Shown here: positions 43,921-52,057 of the stretch, one piece after another
Position numbering within the stretch: position 1 is the stretch's first letter
How the letters are laid out: each line of letters begins with the position of its first letter
Assembly: GCA_041395665.1 (NCBI GenBank)
Contig: JAWLAB010000001.1
Coordinates: forward strand, 1-64,000
Source: Pseudomonadales bacterium
GTDB lineage: Bacteria > Pseudomonadota > Gammaproteobacteria > Pseudomonadales > UBA7239
Direction: 5' to 3'
DNA: 64,000 bases
The notes under the pieces: generated by a model
Database searches by the model: none
The model's input: the letters and a program-made list of their open reading frames with translations, nothing else
Told to the model about the DNA's origin: nothing
Position numbers and translations under genes: made by a program

Positions 43921-44355
43921 TTATTCCTCGACCTTTCCGCCAGCAGCTTCAATAGCCTGTTTTGCACCTTGGGTTACAGCCAAGCCTTTAACAGTAAAGG
44001 ATTTTTTCACTTCACCGGAAAGAAATATCTTTGCGCGCTTGATATTTTCATTCAGCACATTGGCAGCTTTTAATGTTTCAAGCGATACAACATCGCCATC
44101 TATTTTATTTAATTCTGACAAACGCACTTGCGCAGTCGTTAAGCTGATGCGAGAAACAAAGCCATACTTTGGCAAGCGTTTCTGCAAAGGCATTTGGCCA
44201 CCTTCAAAACCGGGGCGAACATTGCCGCTTTTACGCGCTTTTTGGCCTTTATGACCACGACCACAAGTTTTCCCCAAGCCAGATCCAATGCCGCGACCAA
44301 CGCGCAACTTAGGCGTTTTGTGTCCAGGAGCTGGACTTAAGCTATTAAGATGCAT
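43921..44355 (-). CDS. rplO: 50S ribosomal protein L15
   Basis: L15, 144 residues, a late-assembly 50S protein. The glycine/arginine-rich N-terminus RGIGSGLGKTCGRGHKGQKA and FEGGQMPLQKRLPKYGF are family signatures. Its start lies one base before the rpmD stop. secY follows 6 bp downstream. Confidence 0.98.
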   Translation of the reverse strand: MHLNSLSPAPGHKTPKLRVGRGIGSGLGKTCGRGHKGQKARKSGNVRPGFEGGQMPLQKRLPKYGFVSRISLTTAQVRLSELNKIDGDVVSLETLKAANVLNENIKRAKIFLSGEVKKSFTVKGLAVTQGAKQAIEAAGGKVEE

Positions 44356-44356
44356 A

Positions 44357-44536
44357 TCAGTCTTCCACCTTCAGCATGTAGCTAACTTTGTTAATCATAC
44401 CGCGCACTGACGGCGTGTCTTGCACTTCAACAGTATGCCCAATGCGACGCAACCCCAAACCCTTAATGCAGTTTTGATGATTTTTCAATCGACCAGCCGT
44501 GCTGCGAATTTGGGTTAGTTTAATTGTGTTTGCCAT
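44357..44536 (-). CDS. rpmD: 50S ribosomal protein L30
   Basis: A 59-residue L30 read directly from the sequence: starts MANTIKLTQIRSTAGRLKNH and ends MINKVSYMLKVED. The core GLGLRRIGHTVEVQDTPSVR is the family signature. It sits between rpsE and rplO with 42 and 1 bp gaps, its normal place in the spc operon. Confidence 0.96.
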   Translation of the reverse strand: MANTIKLTQIRSTAGRLKNHQNCIKGLGLRRIGHTVEVQDTPSVRGMINKVSYMLKVED

Positions 44537-44578
44537 ATCAAAAACCTTGATTACTAATCAATCAATAATCGACTTCAA

Positions 44579-45094
44579 TTAGCCACGAATTTCTTCAACT
44601 GTTTTTCCACGCTTCGCTGCAATTTCTTCAGGAGAACGCATTTCTTTCAAACCACGAATAGTCGCGCGAACAACATTCACAGGGTTAGTTGACCCATAGC
44701 ATTTAGCCAATACGTTTTGTACGCCAGCCAACTCCAAGACAGAACGCATAGCTCCACCAGCAATAACACCCGTACCTTCTGACGCCGGTTGCATATAAAT
44801 ATTGGCTGCGCCGTGACGCGCTTTTACTGGGTAAAAAATAGTATTGCCATTGAGATCAACAGTAATCATGTTACGTCTAGCTGCTTCCATTGCCTTTTGA
44901 ATAGCAACAGGCACTTCGCGCGCTTTGCCGCGACCAAAGCCGACTTTACCATTTCCATCACCAACCACAGTCAGTGCTGTAAATGAAAAAGTACGACCAC
45001 CTTTTACAACCTTAGCAACGCGATTAACTTGAACGAGCTTCTCTAAAAGGCCGTCTGAGTTCTTGTCTTTTTCTTTCTGCTCTTGAAGCGCCAT
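44579..45094 (-). CDS. rpsE: 30S ribosomal protein S5
   Basis: S5 of the 30S accuracy centre, 171 residues. VNRVAKVVKGGRTFSFTALT (dsRBD-like N-terminal domain) and MEAARRNMITVDLNG are typical; the C-terminal domain holds GGAMRSVLELAGVQNVLAKC. Ram- and spectinomycin-linked positions look wild type. It lies between rplR and rpmD. Confidence 0.99.
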   Translation of the reverse strand: MALQEQKEKDKNSDGLLEKLVQVNRVAKVVKGGRTFSFTALTVVGDGNGKVGFGRGKAREVPVAIQKAMEAARRNMITVDLNGNTIFYPVKARHGAANIYMQPASEGTGVIAGGAMRSVLELAGVQNVLAKCYGSTNPVNVVRATIRGLKEMRSPEEIAAKRGKTVEEIRG

Positions 45095-45105
45095 CTTTAC
45101 ACCTA

Positions 45106-45456
45106 TTAGAACTCGAGACCAGCGGAACGCGCGGCATCAGCCAACGCCTTAACACGCCCATGATATTTGAAGCCGCTACGATCAAAAGCCACCTTCGTAA
45201 CACCTGCAGCCTTTGCTCTTTCAGCCACTAAAGCGCCTACACTCTCCGCTGCCTTAGCATTACCAGTTGCGCCAGAAGACAAGCTCGATTCAAGTGTCGA
45301 TGCCTGAGCAAGCACTTGAGCGCCATCTGGAGAAGTAACTTGAGCATAGATATGTCTTGGAGTGCGATGCACGCTTAAGCGATACGCGCCCTGCTCACGA
45401 ATTTTCATTCGTGTTGACTTTGCTCTACGCAGTCGTCCAGCTTTTTTTGCATTCAT
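45106..45456 (-). CDS. rplR: 50S ribosomal protein L18
   Basis: L18, 116 residues, which with L5 binds 5S rRNA in the central protuberance. RRAKSTRMKIREQGAYRLSV and the C-terminal VAFDRSGFKYHGRVKALADA are diagnostic. Position between rplF and rpsE is the normal spc order. Confidence 0.99.
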   Translation of the reverse strand: MNAKKAGRLRRAKSTRMKIREQGAYRLSVHRTPRHIYAQVTSPDGAQVLAQASTLESSLSSGATGNAKAAESVGALVAERAKAAGVTKVAFDRSGFKYHGRVKALADAARSAGLEF

Positions 45457-45466
45457 TGTTTATACC

Positions 45467-46000
45467 TTACTTTTTCTTCGCTTCTTTACGGCGGACAACT
45501 TCATCTGAATAACGCACGCCTTTACCTTTATAAGGCTCTGGCTCGCGATAAGAACGAATCTCTGCAGCAACCTGGCCCAGTAATTGCTTATCGATACTTT
45601 TTAAAAGAATTTCAGTTTGCGTTGGCGTTTCTGCTGTTACACCCACAGGCAATTGATAGTCAATTGGATGCGAATAACCCAGCGTCAAATTAAGGATATT
45701 GCCATTAGCTTTAGCACGATAGCCCACGCCAACCAGCTCAAGCTTACGCTCAAAACCAGCGCTTACGCCTTTTACCATATTGGCAACTAACGCGCGTGTA
45801 GTACCAGCCTGCATCCACGCCTCTCTAGCACCGCCTTTACCACTAAAAGTTACTTGCCCAGCATCTTGGGAAAGCTCTACAGCAGCATGAAGAGGCACCG
45901 AAAGTTCACCCTTGCTGCCTTTCACATTGACCGCGTTACCCGCAACAGAAACTGTTACGCCAGCTGGTATAACAACAGGATTTTTTGCAACTCTGGACAT
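45467..46000 (-). CDS. rplF: 50S ribosomal protein L6
   Basis: L6, 177 residues, two similar domains near the factor-binding site. MSRVAKNPVVIPAGVTVSVA at the N-terminus and the C-terminal PEPYKGKGVRYSDEVVRRKE are diagnostic. The frame runs 42 bases further upstream into rpsH, but ATG at 46000 gives the family N-terminus. The upstream gene rpsH is frame-disrupted, while rplF itself is intact. Confidence 0.97.
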   Translation of the reverse strand: MSRVAKNPVVIPAGVTVSVAGNAVNVKGSKGELSVPLHAAVELSQDAGQVTFSGKGGAREAWMQAGTTRALVANMVKGVSAGFERKLELVGVGYRAKANGNILNLTLGYSHPIDYQLPVGVTAETPTQTEILLKSIDKQLLGQVAAEIRSYREPEPYKGKGVRYSDEVVRRKEAKKK

Positions 46001-46010
46001 CGCTATTTTC

Positions 46011-46404
46011 CTAGAACACTGTGCACAAAATTTCGCCGCCAATATTTGCTTTGCGAGCTGCCCGATCTGTCATAACACCTTTACTTGTCGAAACAATCGC
46101 AATACCAAGATTATTGGCTACCGTTGGCAAGCTATCCTTACCACTGTAGTTACGCAAACCAGACGACTTACACGCTTGACGCCACCACGTCCCATTTTGC
46201 TTTGTGAAAATTTAAGATCAACAGTCAGCTCTGGCTTAGAACCACCGCTGACACTGTAATCCTCAATGTAGCCTTCCGGATTTCAGAACCTCGGCAACGG
46301 CAACCTTTATTTTTGACGACGGCATAGATGTTTTAGCAAGCTGCGCTTAGTTGTGCGTTATGTATTCTTGCAATCATGTCCGCCAAAGGATCTTGCATAC
46401 TCAT
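46011..46404 (-). pseudogene. rpsH: 30S ribosomal protein S8, frame disrupted by three indels
   Basis: S8 binds the central domain of 16S rRNA and, in E. coli, represses the spc operon. The start MSMQDPLADMIARIHNAQ and the end GIAIVSTSKGVMTDRAARKA then GGEILCTVF are clear, but no single frame spans them. An extra base near 46336-46341 leads to a stop at codon 24. A second extra base lies near 46276-46279 and a missing base near 46161-46164. The 394-bp span is one base more than the 393 expected for 130 residues, as these changes predict. S8 is essential, and homology holds in every segment, so sequence error is the likely cause. Confidence 0.9.
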
Positions 46405-46421
46405 AGTGATAACTCCAAAAT

Positions 46422-46730
46422 TTACCAGCTGGCCTTAATAAGACCAGGCACATTATCGCCTTTCATTGCGTGCTCTCTGAGCTTAATACGCGAAAGACCA
46501 AACTTGCGATAAACAGCGTGTGGGCGACCAGTCAATCTACAGCGTGTTTGCATACGGACGGGATTTGCGTTACGCGGCAATTTTTGCAATTGAATCTGGG
46601 CATTCCAGCGGTCTTCGTCTGAAGCCTTTGGATCAGCAATAACCGCTTTAAGATTTGCGCGCTTCTCTGCATATTTTGCAACAGTTTTTGCGCGTTTCTT
46701 TTCACGCTCAATCATCGAAAGTTTTGCCAT
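46422..46730 (-). CDS. rpsN: 30S ribosomal protein S14 (zinc-less type)
   Basis: S14, 102 residues, the long C-minus form without a zinc ribbon. MIEREKKRAKTVAKYAEKRA and the C-terminal CRLTGRPHAVYRKFGLSRIK then PGLIKASW are diagnostic. It lies between rplE and rpsH, as expected in the spc operon. Confidence 0.98.
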   Translation of the reverse strand: MAKLSMIEREKKRAKTVAKYAEKRANLKAVIADPKASDEDRWNAQIQLQKLPRNANPVRMQTRCRLTGRPHAVYRKFGLSRIKLREHAMKGDNVPGLIKASW

Positions 46731-46756
46731 TTTAAGAGCCGTCCTCGTAAATTAAA

Positions 46757-47296
46757 TCAGGCTTTGAAAGGAAAATTGAAGGCCTTCAATAAAGCTCTAC
46801 CTTCATCGTCTGTTTTTGCTGTCGTGGTAATAGCAATATCCAAACCACGCAATGCGTCAATTTTATCGTAATCAATCTCTGGGAAAATAATCTGCTCAGA
46901 GACACCCATAGAGAAATTGCCACGACCGTCAAATTGCTTAGGACTAATACCACGGAAGTCACGAATACGAGGAATCGCAACCGTGATTAAACGATCAAGA
47001 AATTCATACATGCGATCATTTCGCAGCGTCACTTTACAACCAATAGGCCATCCTTCACGAACCTTGAAAGCCGCAATTGACTTTCTGGCCTTTGTGATAA
47101 CTGCCTTTTGCCCTGTAATTTGCTCGAGGTCGCGTACAGCATTTTCAAGAATTTTCTTATCGGCAAGCGCCTCACCCACACCCATGTTGACGGTGATTTT
47201 AGTAATCTTTGGCACTTCCATTACGCTTTTCACGCCCAGTTCAGTTTTTAACTTGGGCACTATTTCGCTTTTGTAAACTTGTTGCAGTCTAGCCAT
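46757..47296 (-). CDS. rplE: 50S ribosomal protein L5
   Basis: L5, 179 residues, which binds 5S rRNA and contacts S13 and P-site tRNA. Conserved segments are MEVPKITKITVNMGVGEAL, ITGQKAVITKARKSIAAFKV and GRGNFSMGVSEQIIFPEIDY. ATG at 47296 gives MARLQQVYKSE, aligned with E. coli MAKLHDYYK; two earlier in-frame codons are not needed. Confidence 0.98.
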   Translation of the reverse strand: MARLQQVYKSEIVPKLKTELGVKSVMEVPKITKITVNMGVGEALADKKILENAVRDLEQITGQKAVITKARKSIAAFKVREGWPIGCKVTLRNDRMYEFLDRLITVAIPRIRDFRGISPKQFDGRGNFSMGVSEQIIFPEIDYDKIDALRGLDIAITTTAKTDDEGRALLKAFNFPFKA

Positions 47297-47314
47297 TACC
47301 ATTTCACCTTTCGA

Positions 47315-47629
47315 TTAAGCGCCAATCACTTCGCCACTGGATTTGTAGACCCGCACTTTCTTACCATCGACATCTTTAAAACCAACACGATCTTTTTTGT
47401 TGGTTTTAGGGTTGTAAATTGCGACATTTGAAACATCAATAGATGCTTCTTTCTCAACAATGCCACCCTGTACACCAAGCTGAGGATTTGCCTTAGTATG
47501 CTTTTTCATCACATTGACGCCGGCAATGACAACGCGACCGTTGTCCAATACGCGCTGTACTGAACCGCGTTTGCCTTTATCTTTGCCTGTGGTGACGACT
47601 ACTTGATCATCTTTTTTAATCTTGCTCAT
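47315..47629 (-). CDS. rplX: 50S ribosomal protein L24
   Basis: L24, 104 residues, an assembly initiator with a KOW motif (DDQVVVTTGKDKGKRGSVQ, residues ~7-25) and PQLGVQGGIVEKEASIDVSN. ATG at 47629 is chosen over an earlier in-frame codon because MSKIKKDD matches the family start. It lies between rplN and rplE. Confidence 0.97.
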   Translation of the reverse strand: MSKIKKDDQVVVTTGKDKGKRGSVQRVLDNGRVVIAGVNVMKKHTKANPQLGVQGGIVEKEASIDVSNVAIYNPKTNKKDRVGFKDVDGKKVRVYKSSGEVIGA

Positions 47630-47653
47630 ACCCAAACCTCGCTCCAGCCCAGC

Positions 47654-48022
47654 TCAAAGCACTTCTGGCGCCAGAGAAATAATTTTCATGAATTTTTCGC
47701 CGCGCAGCTCACGCGTCACAGGTCCAAAAATACGCGTCCCGATTGGCGCTTGCTGGTTGTTCAACAACACGGCAGCGTTATCATCAAATTTGATCAAAGA
47801 ACCATCAGCACGACGCACGCCCTTCTTAGTGCGCACAACCACTGCAGTCATCACTTGACCTTTCTTGACTTTTCCGCGAGGGATAGCATCTTTAACGCTG
47901 ACTTTAATGATATCGCCTACCCCAGCATAGCGACGGTGTGAACCGCCCAACACTTTGATACACATAACTCGACGGGCACCACTGTTGTCTGCCACATCTA
48001 AAAATGTTTGAGTTTGTATCAT
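47654..48022 (-). CDS. rplN: 50S ribosomal protein L14
   Basis: L14, 122 residues, at the subunit interface (bridges B5 and B8). MIQTQTFLDVADNSGARRVM and the signature AVVVRTKKGVRRADGSLIKF are unmistakable. It is the first gene of the spc operon, 38 bp after rpsQ. Confidence 0.99.
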   Translation of the reverse strand: MIQTQTFLDVADNSGARRVMCIKVLGGSHRRYAGVGDIIKVSVKDAIPRGKVKKGQVMTAVVVRTKKGVRRADGSLIKFDDNAAVLLNNQQAPIGTRIFGPVTRELRGEKFMKIISLAPEVL

Positions 48023-48060
48023 TCACTACACTCCGAAAACGATTTCAATAAAGCAAGCAA

Positions 48061-48327
48061 TTAAATAACTGCTGCTTTTTCCTCGATTTTAACCAATGCC
48101 CAAGTTTTAAACTTAGATAGTGGACGAACTTCTTTTACTGTAACGATATCGCCAATTGCACACTCATTATTTTCATCATGTGCCTTCAGCTTTGAAGATT
48201 TAACTAAATACTTACCATAAAGCTCATGCTTAACACGACGCTCGATCAACACAGTGATCGTCTTGTCCATTTTGTTGCTAACAACTCGACCTGTTTTGGT
48301 ACGAGCAATCTGCTCATTGTTTGCCAT
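48061..48327 (-). CDS. rpsQ: 30S ribosomal protein S17
   Basis: S17, 88 residues, an OB-fold primary 16S rRNA binder. TKTGRVVSNKMDKTITVLIE and GDIVTVKEVRPLSKFKTWAL are family signatures. ATG at 48327 (MANNEQIARTK) begins 1 bp after the rpmC stop; a longer in-frame start would overlap rpmC. It is the last gene of the S10 operon. Confidence 0.97.
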   Translation of the reverse strand: MANNEQIARTKTGRVVSNKMDKTITVLIERRVKHELYGKYLVKSSKLKAHDENNECAIGDIVTVKEVRPLSKFKTWALVKIEEKAAVI

Positions 48328-48328
48328 G

Positions 48329-48520
48329 TTATTTACCAGCCTTTTCATTCAACAGCGTCTTGATTTGCGCGATACGGCGTCTTGACGCCTTAAGCAAATG
48401 CGTTTGGGACAACTGCCCAGTATTCAACTGCATTCTTTGTTTGAATTGATCTTGGAGCTGTTTATCCAACTCAACTTGCAATTCAGCAACTGTTTTATTG
48501 CGAAGATCTGCTACTTTCAT
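48329..48520 (-). CDS. rpmC: 50S ribosomal protein L29
   Basis: A two-helix 63-residue protein at the exit tunnel, near the SRP and trigger-factor docking site. MKVADLRNKTVAELQVELDK and LKASRRRIAQIKTLLNEK fit the family. Its start codon shares one base with the rplP stop (TAATG), so the two are coupled. Confidence 0.98.
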   Translation of the reverse strand: MKVADLRNKTVAELQVELDKQLQDQFKQRMQLNTGQLSQTHLLKASRRRIAQIKTLLNEKAGK

Positions 48521-48933
48521 TACATGATCTGCCGTTTAACAAATGTGGTTGTCAGAGGGAGTTTTGCTGCAGCCAGTGTCAACGCCTCGCGCGCCAACTC
48601 TTCTGAAACCCCTTCTACTTCATACAAAACTCTACCAGGCTGAATCTGTGCCACCCAGTATTCAACACTGCCTTTACCTTTACCTTGACGCACTTCAAGA
48701 GGCTTTTGTGTAATTGGCTTATCTGGAAAAATGCGAATAAATACTCTGCCACCACGCTTTAACTTACGAGTCAGCGCACGACGCGCAGCCTCGATTTGTC
48801 TTGCTGTAATGCGGCCACGCATTGTAGCTTTGAGCCCGAATTCGCCAAAGCTAACTTTGCTTCCGCGTTGGGCAAGGCCCCTGTTTCGCCCTTTAAACTG
48901 CTTGCGAAATTTTGTGCGCTTAGGTTGTAACAT
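48520..48933 (-). CDS. rplP: 50S ribosomal protein L16
   Basis: L16, 137 residues, near the peptidyl-transferase and A-site region. MLQPKRTKFRKQFKGRNRGL, FGEFGLKATMRGRITARQIE and KGKGSVEYWVAQIQPGRVLY are signatures. The hydroxylated arginine site (RG in GRITARQ/KGKG context) cannot be judged for modification. It lies between rpsC and rpmC. Confidence 0.99.
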   Translation of the reverse strand: MLQPKRTKFRKQFKGRNRGLAQRGSKVSFGEFGLKATMRGRITARQIEAARRALTRKLKRGGRVFIRIFPDKPITQKPLEVRQGKGKGSVEYWVAQIQPGRVLYEVEGVSEELAREALTLAAAKLPLTTTFVKRQIM

Positions 48934-48941
48934 GGCGCGTC

Positions 48942-49625
48942 TTACCCCTGATTAGATGACTTCTTTCTACCGGTTACTGCTTCGGCTTGTTCCGCAGCAT
49001 CAAGAATTTCGCCTTTGAAAATCCAGACTTTTACACCAATGATGCCGTAGGTAGTCAAAGCTTCTGCTGTTGCGTAATCAATGTCTGCACGCAAAGTATG
49101 CAAAGGCACTCGACCTTCGCGATACCACTCTGTGCGAGCAATATCTGTGCCGCCCAAGCGTCCAGAAACCATAATTTTGATACCCAATGCGCCTTGACGC
49201 ATTGCATTCTGTACGGCGCGCTTCATAGCACGGCGAAACATAACCCGACGCTCTAATTGCTGTGCAACACCTTGTGCAACCAAAACCGCATCAATATCTG
49301 GTTTACGAATCTCTTCAATATTGATATGAACGGGCACACCCAAAATTTGCGCCACTTCGCCACGCAATTTTTCAACATCTTCGCCCTTTTTGCCAATAAC
49401 AATACCGGGGCGCGCAGAGTGAATAGTGACGCGCGCAGACTGAGATGGACGCTCAATATCAACACGGCTAACTGAAGCGCTAGCTAATTTCTTTTGGATA
49501 AAAGTACGCGCTTTAATATCCGCCAGCAATTTATCGGCATAAGTAGCACTGTTCGCATACCAAACAGAAGTATGCTTTTTGATGATACCCAGACGAATGC
49601 CGGTTGGATGTACTTTTTGACCCAT
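48942..49625 (-). CDS. rpsC: 30S ribosomal protein S3
   Basis: S3, 227 residues, lines the mRNA entry channel and helps unwind mRNA. MGQKVHPTGIRLGIIKKHTS, the KH domain PGIVIGKKGEDVEKLRGEVA (about 72-92) and VSGRLGGTDIARTEWYREGR are diagnostic. It follows the frame-disrupted rplV and is itself intact. Confidence 0.99.
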   Translation of the reverse strand: MGQKVHPTGIRLGIIKKHTSVWYANSATYADKLLADIKARTFIQKKLASASVSRVDIERPSQSARVTIHSARPGIVIGKKGEDVEKLRGEVAQILGVPVHINIEEIRKPDIDAVLVAQGVAQQLERRVMFRRAMKRAVQNAMRQGALGIKIMVSGRLGGTDIARTEWYREGRVPLHTLRADIDYATAEALTTYGIIGVKVWIFKGEILDAAEQAEAVTGRKKSSNQG

Positions 49626-49647
49626 TGCGGTCTCCTAATTTCTCGCC

Positions 49648-49981
49648 TTATTTGGCGGCAACTTTTACAGTAATGTGGCAAGTGCGTTTTAAAATTCTGT
49701 CCGCTCGCCCTTTGGCGCGAGGCTTAATACGCTTCATCACCATACCTTCATCAACAAATACTGTTGAAACATGCAATTCATCAACATCAAGCCCTTGATT
49801 GTGTTCAGCATTTGCAATTGCTGACTCAAGCACTTTTTTAACTAATACGGCAGCTTTTTTGTTGCTGAACGACAAAATATCTAACGCTTTCTCAACATGC
49901 TGACCTCTAATTTGGTCAACCACTAATGCACTTTTGCGCTGAGCTACGAGCACCGCGCAATGTTGCTGAAATCTCTTCCAT
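49648..49981 (-). pseudogene. rplV: 50S ribosomal protein L22, frame disrupted by one indel
   Basis: L22 lines the polypeptide exit tunnel. The first 17 codons, MEEISATLRGARSSAQK, are read from ATG at 49981. The remaining ~92 codons (LVVDQIRGQHVEKALDILSF to RADILKRTCHITVKVAAK) are in another frame. The break lies near 49928-49932, where the family has Lys-Val-Arg and two bases seem to be missing (or one extra). Translation from the intact frame alone would start at an internal codon and lose the conserved N-terminus. L22 is essential, so a sequence error is more likely than decay. Confidence 0.88.
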
Positions 49982-49986
49982 TACCA

Positions 49987-50271
49987 TTACCTCTTACCAG
50001 GCTTCGCTTTTTTATCTGCTGCGTGCCCTTTATAAGTGCGCGTAACAGAAAACTCGCCGAGTTTATGACCAACCATTTCTTCCGTCACATAGACGGGAAC
50101 ATGCGCACGGCCGTTGTGTACTGCGATAGTCAAACCCACCATTTCTGGCATGATCATCGAACGACGCGACCATGTTTTGATTGGGCGTTTGTCATTTTTT
50201 TCTAGCGCCGTCTCCACCTTTTTCACAAGATGCAGATCGATGAACGGGCCTTTTTTCAATGAACGCGGCAC
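49987..50271 (-). CDS. rpsS: 30S ribosomal protein S19
   Basis: S19, 94 residues, in the 30S head beside S13. MPRSLKKGPFIDLHLVKKVE, TWSRRSMIMPEMVGLTIAVH and VGHKLGEFSVTRTYKGHAAD are diagnostic. RimM, encoded at 5.2 kb, is the maturation factor that contacts S19. It lies between rplB and rplV. Confidence 0.99.
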   Translation of the reverse strand: MPRSLKKGPFIDLHLVKKVETALEKNDKRPIKTWSRRSMIMPEMVGLTIAVHNGRAHVPVYVTEEMVGHKLGEFSVTRTYKGHAADKKAKPGKR

Positions 50272-50290
50272 AAATCTATCCTCTCAATTC

Positions 50291-51118
50291 TTACTTCTTG
50301 TTGCGATGACGAACAATAAGATCATTCGTACGCTTGTTCTTACGGGTTTTGTAACCTTTAGTTGGCGTGCCCCACGGAGAAACTGGATGACGACCACCAG
50401 AAGTTCTACCCTCACCACCACCGTGCGGGTGATCAACCGGGTTCATAACCACACCACGAACTGTCGGGCGAACTCCACGCCACCGGCTTGCACCAGCTTT
50501 ACCCAATGAACGCAGGTTGTGCTCACTGTTTGAAACTTCACCCAAAGTAGCTTTGCAATCGGCAAGAATTTTTCTCATTTCACCGCTGCGCAAACGCAGC
50601 GTTGCATACGCACCTTCACGCGCAACCAACTGCGCAGAAGCTCCAGCAGAACGCGCAACTTGCGCGCCTTTACCCGGTTTCATTTCAATGCAATGCACAT
50701 TGGAACCGATAGGAATATTACGCAAAGGCAAAGCATTACCTACAGAGATAGGCGACGCAGAACCCGACTGAATTTTATCGCCAGCACTCAAACCTTTTGG
50801 CGCAATAATGTAGCGCCTTTCGCCGTCCGCATAGCAAACCAATGCAATATTGGCACTTCTATTAGGATCATATTCCAAGCGCTCAACCGTACCGATAATT
50901 CCATCTTTGTTACGCTTAAAATCAACAATACGATAGTGCTGCTTGTGACCGCCACCTTGATGACGCACAGTAATGCGACCATTATTATTACGACCACCGT
51001 TTTTGCTTTTCTTTTCCACCAAGGCAGCATGCGGCGCGCCTTTGTGCAAATCTGGATTAACAACGCTAACAACAAAGCGGCGTCCAGGCGAGGTGGGTTT
51101 TCTTTTTACTATTGCCAT
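50291..51118 (-). CDS. rplB: 50S ribosomal protein L2
   Basis: L2, 275 residues, needed for peptidyl-transferase activity and subunit joining. RNNNGRITVRHQGGGHKQHY in the N-terminal half, and MNPVDHPHGGGEGRTSGGRH with the catalytic-region histidine (about residues 226-245), are universal. It lies between rplW and rpsS. Confidence 0.99.
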   Translation of the reverse strand: MAIVKRKPTSPGRRFVVSVVNPDLHKGAPHAALVEKKSKNGGRNNNGRITVRHQGGGHKQHYRIVDFKRNKDGIIGTVERLEYDPNRSANIALVCYADGERRYIIAPKGLSAGDKIQSGSASPISVGNALPLRNIPIGSNVHCIEMKPGKGAQVARSAGASAQLVAREGAYATLRLRSGEMRKILADCKATLGEVSNSEHNLRSLGKAGASRWRGVRPTVRGVVMNPVDHPHGGGEGRTSGGRHPVSPWGTPTKGYKTRKNKRTNDLIVRHRNKK

Positions 51119-51137
51119 AAAAAATTACTCCCCAGCC

Positions 51138-51431
51138 TTACATGCTTGCAAAGTCAATATCATGGCCTTGCTCAAGGCGGATATAGGCTTTTTTCCAATC
51201 ACTGCGACGCACATCACCAAAACGATTGCGCTTTACTTTGCCCTTCATGCGCAACACACGCACTGCAGCAACTTTCACATTAAACAACTTCTCAATAGCG
51301 TGTTTGATTTCTAACTTATTAGCATCCAGCGCGACCTTAAACACGACTTGATTGCTATCACCAGAAACCATGGTTGACTTTTCAGAAACCTGCGGCCCAA
51401 CAAGAACCTTGTAAATGCGCTCTTGGTTCAT
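51138..51431 (-). CDS. rplW: 50S ribosomal protein L23
   Basis: L23, 97 residues, the main docking site for trigger factor and SRP at the exit tunnel. YKVLVGPQVSEKSTMVSGDS and NKLEIKHAIEKLFNVKVAAV are signatures; the exposed trigger-factor glutamate lies in the VSEKS segment. Its start overlaps the rplD stop by 4 bases. Confidence 0.98.
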   Translation of the reverse strand: MNQERIYKVLVGPQVSEKSTMVSGDSNQVVFKVALDANKLEIKHAIEKLFNVKVAAVRVLRMKGKVKRNRFGDVRRSDWKKAYIRLEQGHDIDFASM

Positions 51432-52045
51432 GCCAACACCTCGTCAAACTTTTTAACGGCTGGAACAGTAATCAATACCTTGTCAAACCGAACCAAGCTT
51501 ACTGGATCTGCCGCATTCACATCGCGCACATCAACATTCGGCAGGTTGCGCGCAGACAGATAAAGATTCTCACTCACTTCATCAGAAACAATCAGAACGC
51601 TATCCAATTTCAGCGCATTTAATTTTTGCTGAAGCAGTTTTGTTTTTGGCTGTTCGAGATCAATTTTCTCAACCACCACCAATCGATCTTGACGCGCCAA
51701 TTCAGACAAAATGCTCTGCAATGCAGCGCGATACATTTTGCGATTTAATTTCTGACTGTGATCTTGTGGACGCGCAGCAAAAGTTACGCCACCCGTGCGC
51801 CAAATTGGGCTACGAGTACTACCCGCACGCGCACGACCAGAACCTTTTTGTTTCCACGGCTTTTTGCCGCCGCCACTCACTTCTGAACGATTTTTCTGCG
51901 CGCGAGAACCTTGACGACCACCAGACAGGTACGCAGTAACCGCTTGGTGAATAAGATCTTCGTTGTATGCGCGTCCGAAGGCAGTTTCAGATACCTGAAC
52001 ATTGCCAGCACTACCACCTTCGAGTGTTGCTATATTTAATTCCAC
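51428..52045 (-). CDS. rplD: 50S ribosomal protein L4
   Basis: L4, 205 residues, a tunnel protein and, in E. coli, the autoregulator of the S10 operon. The long tunnel loop GSRAQKNRSEVSGGGKKPWK then GSGRARAGSTRSPIWRTGG (about 45-80) is intact. It overlaps rplW by 4 bases. Whether it regulates this operon is open, because the S10 leader here (about 90 bases) is much shorter than in E. coli. Confidence 0.99.
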   Translation of the reverse strand: MELNIATLEGGSAGNVQVSETAFGRAYNEDLIHQAVTAYLSGGRQGSRAQKNRSEVSGGGKKPWKQKGSGRARAGSTRSPIWRTGGVTFAARPQDHSQKLNRKMYRAALQSILSELARQDRLVVVEKIDLEQPKTKLLQQKLNALKLDSVLIVSDEVSENLYLSARNLPNVDVRDVNAADPVSLVRFDKVLITVPAVKKFDEVLA

Positions 52046-52057
52046 AACATTCCCCTC

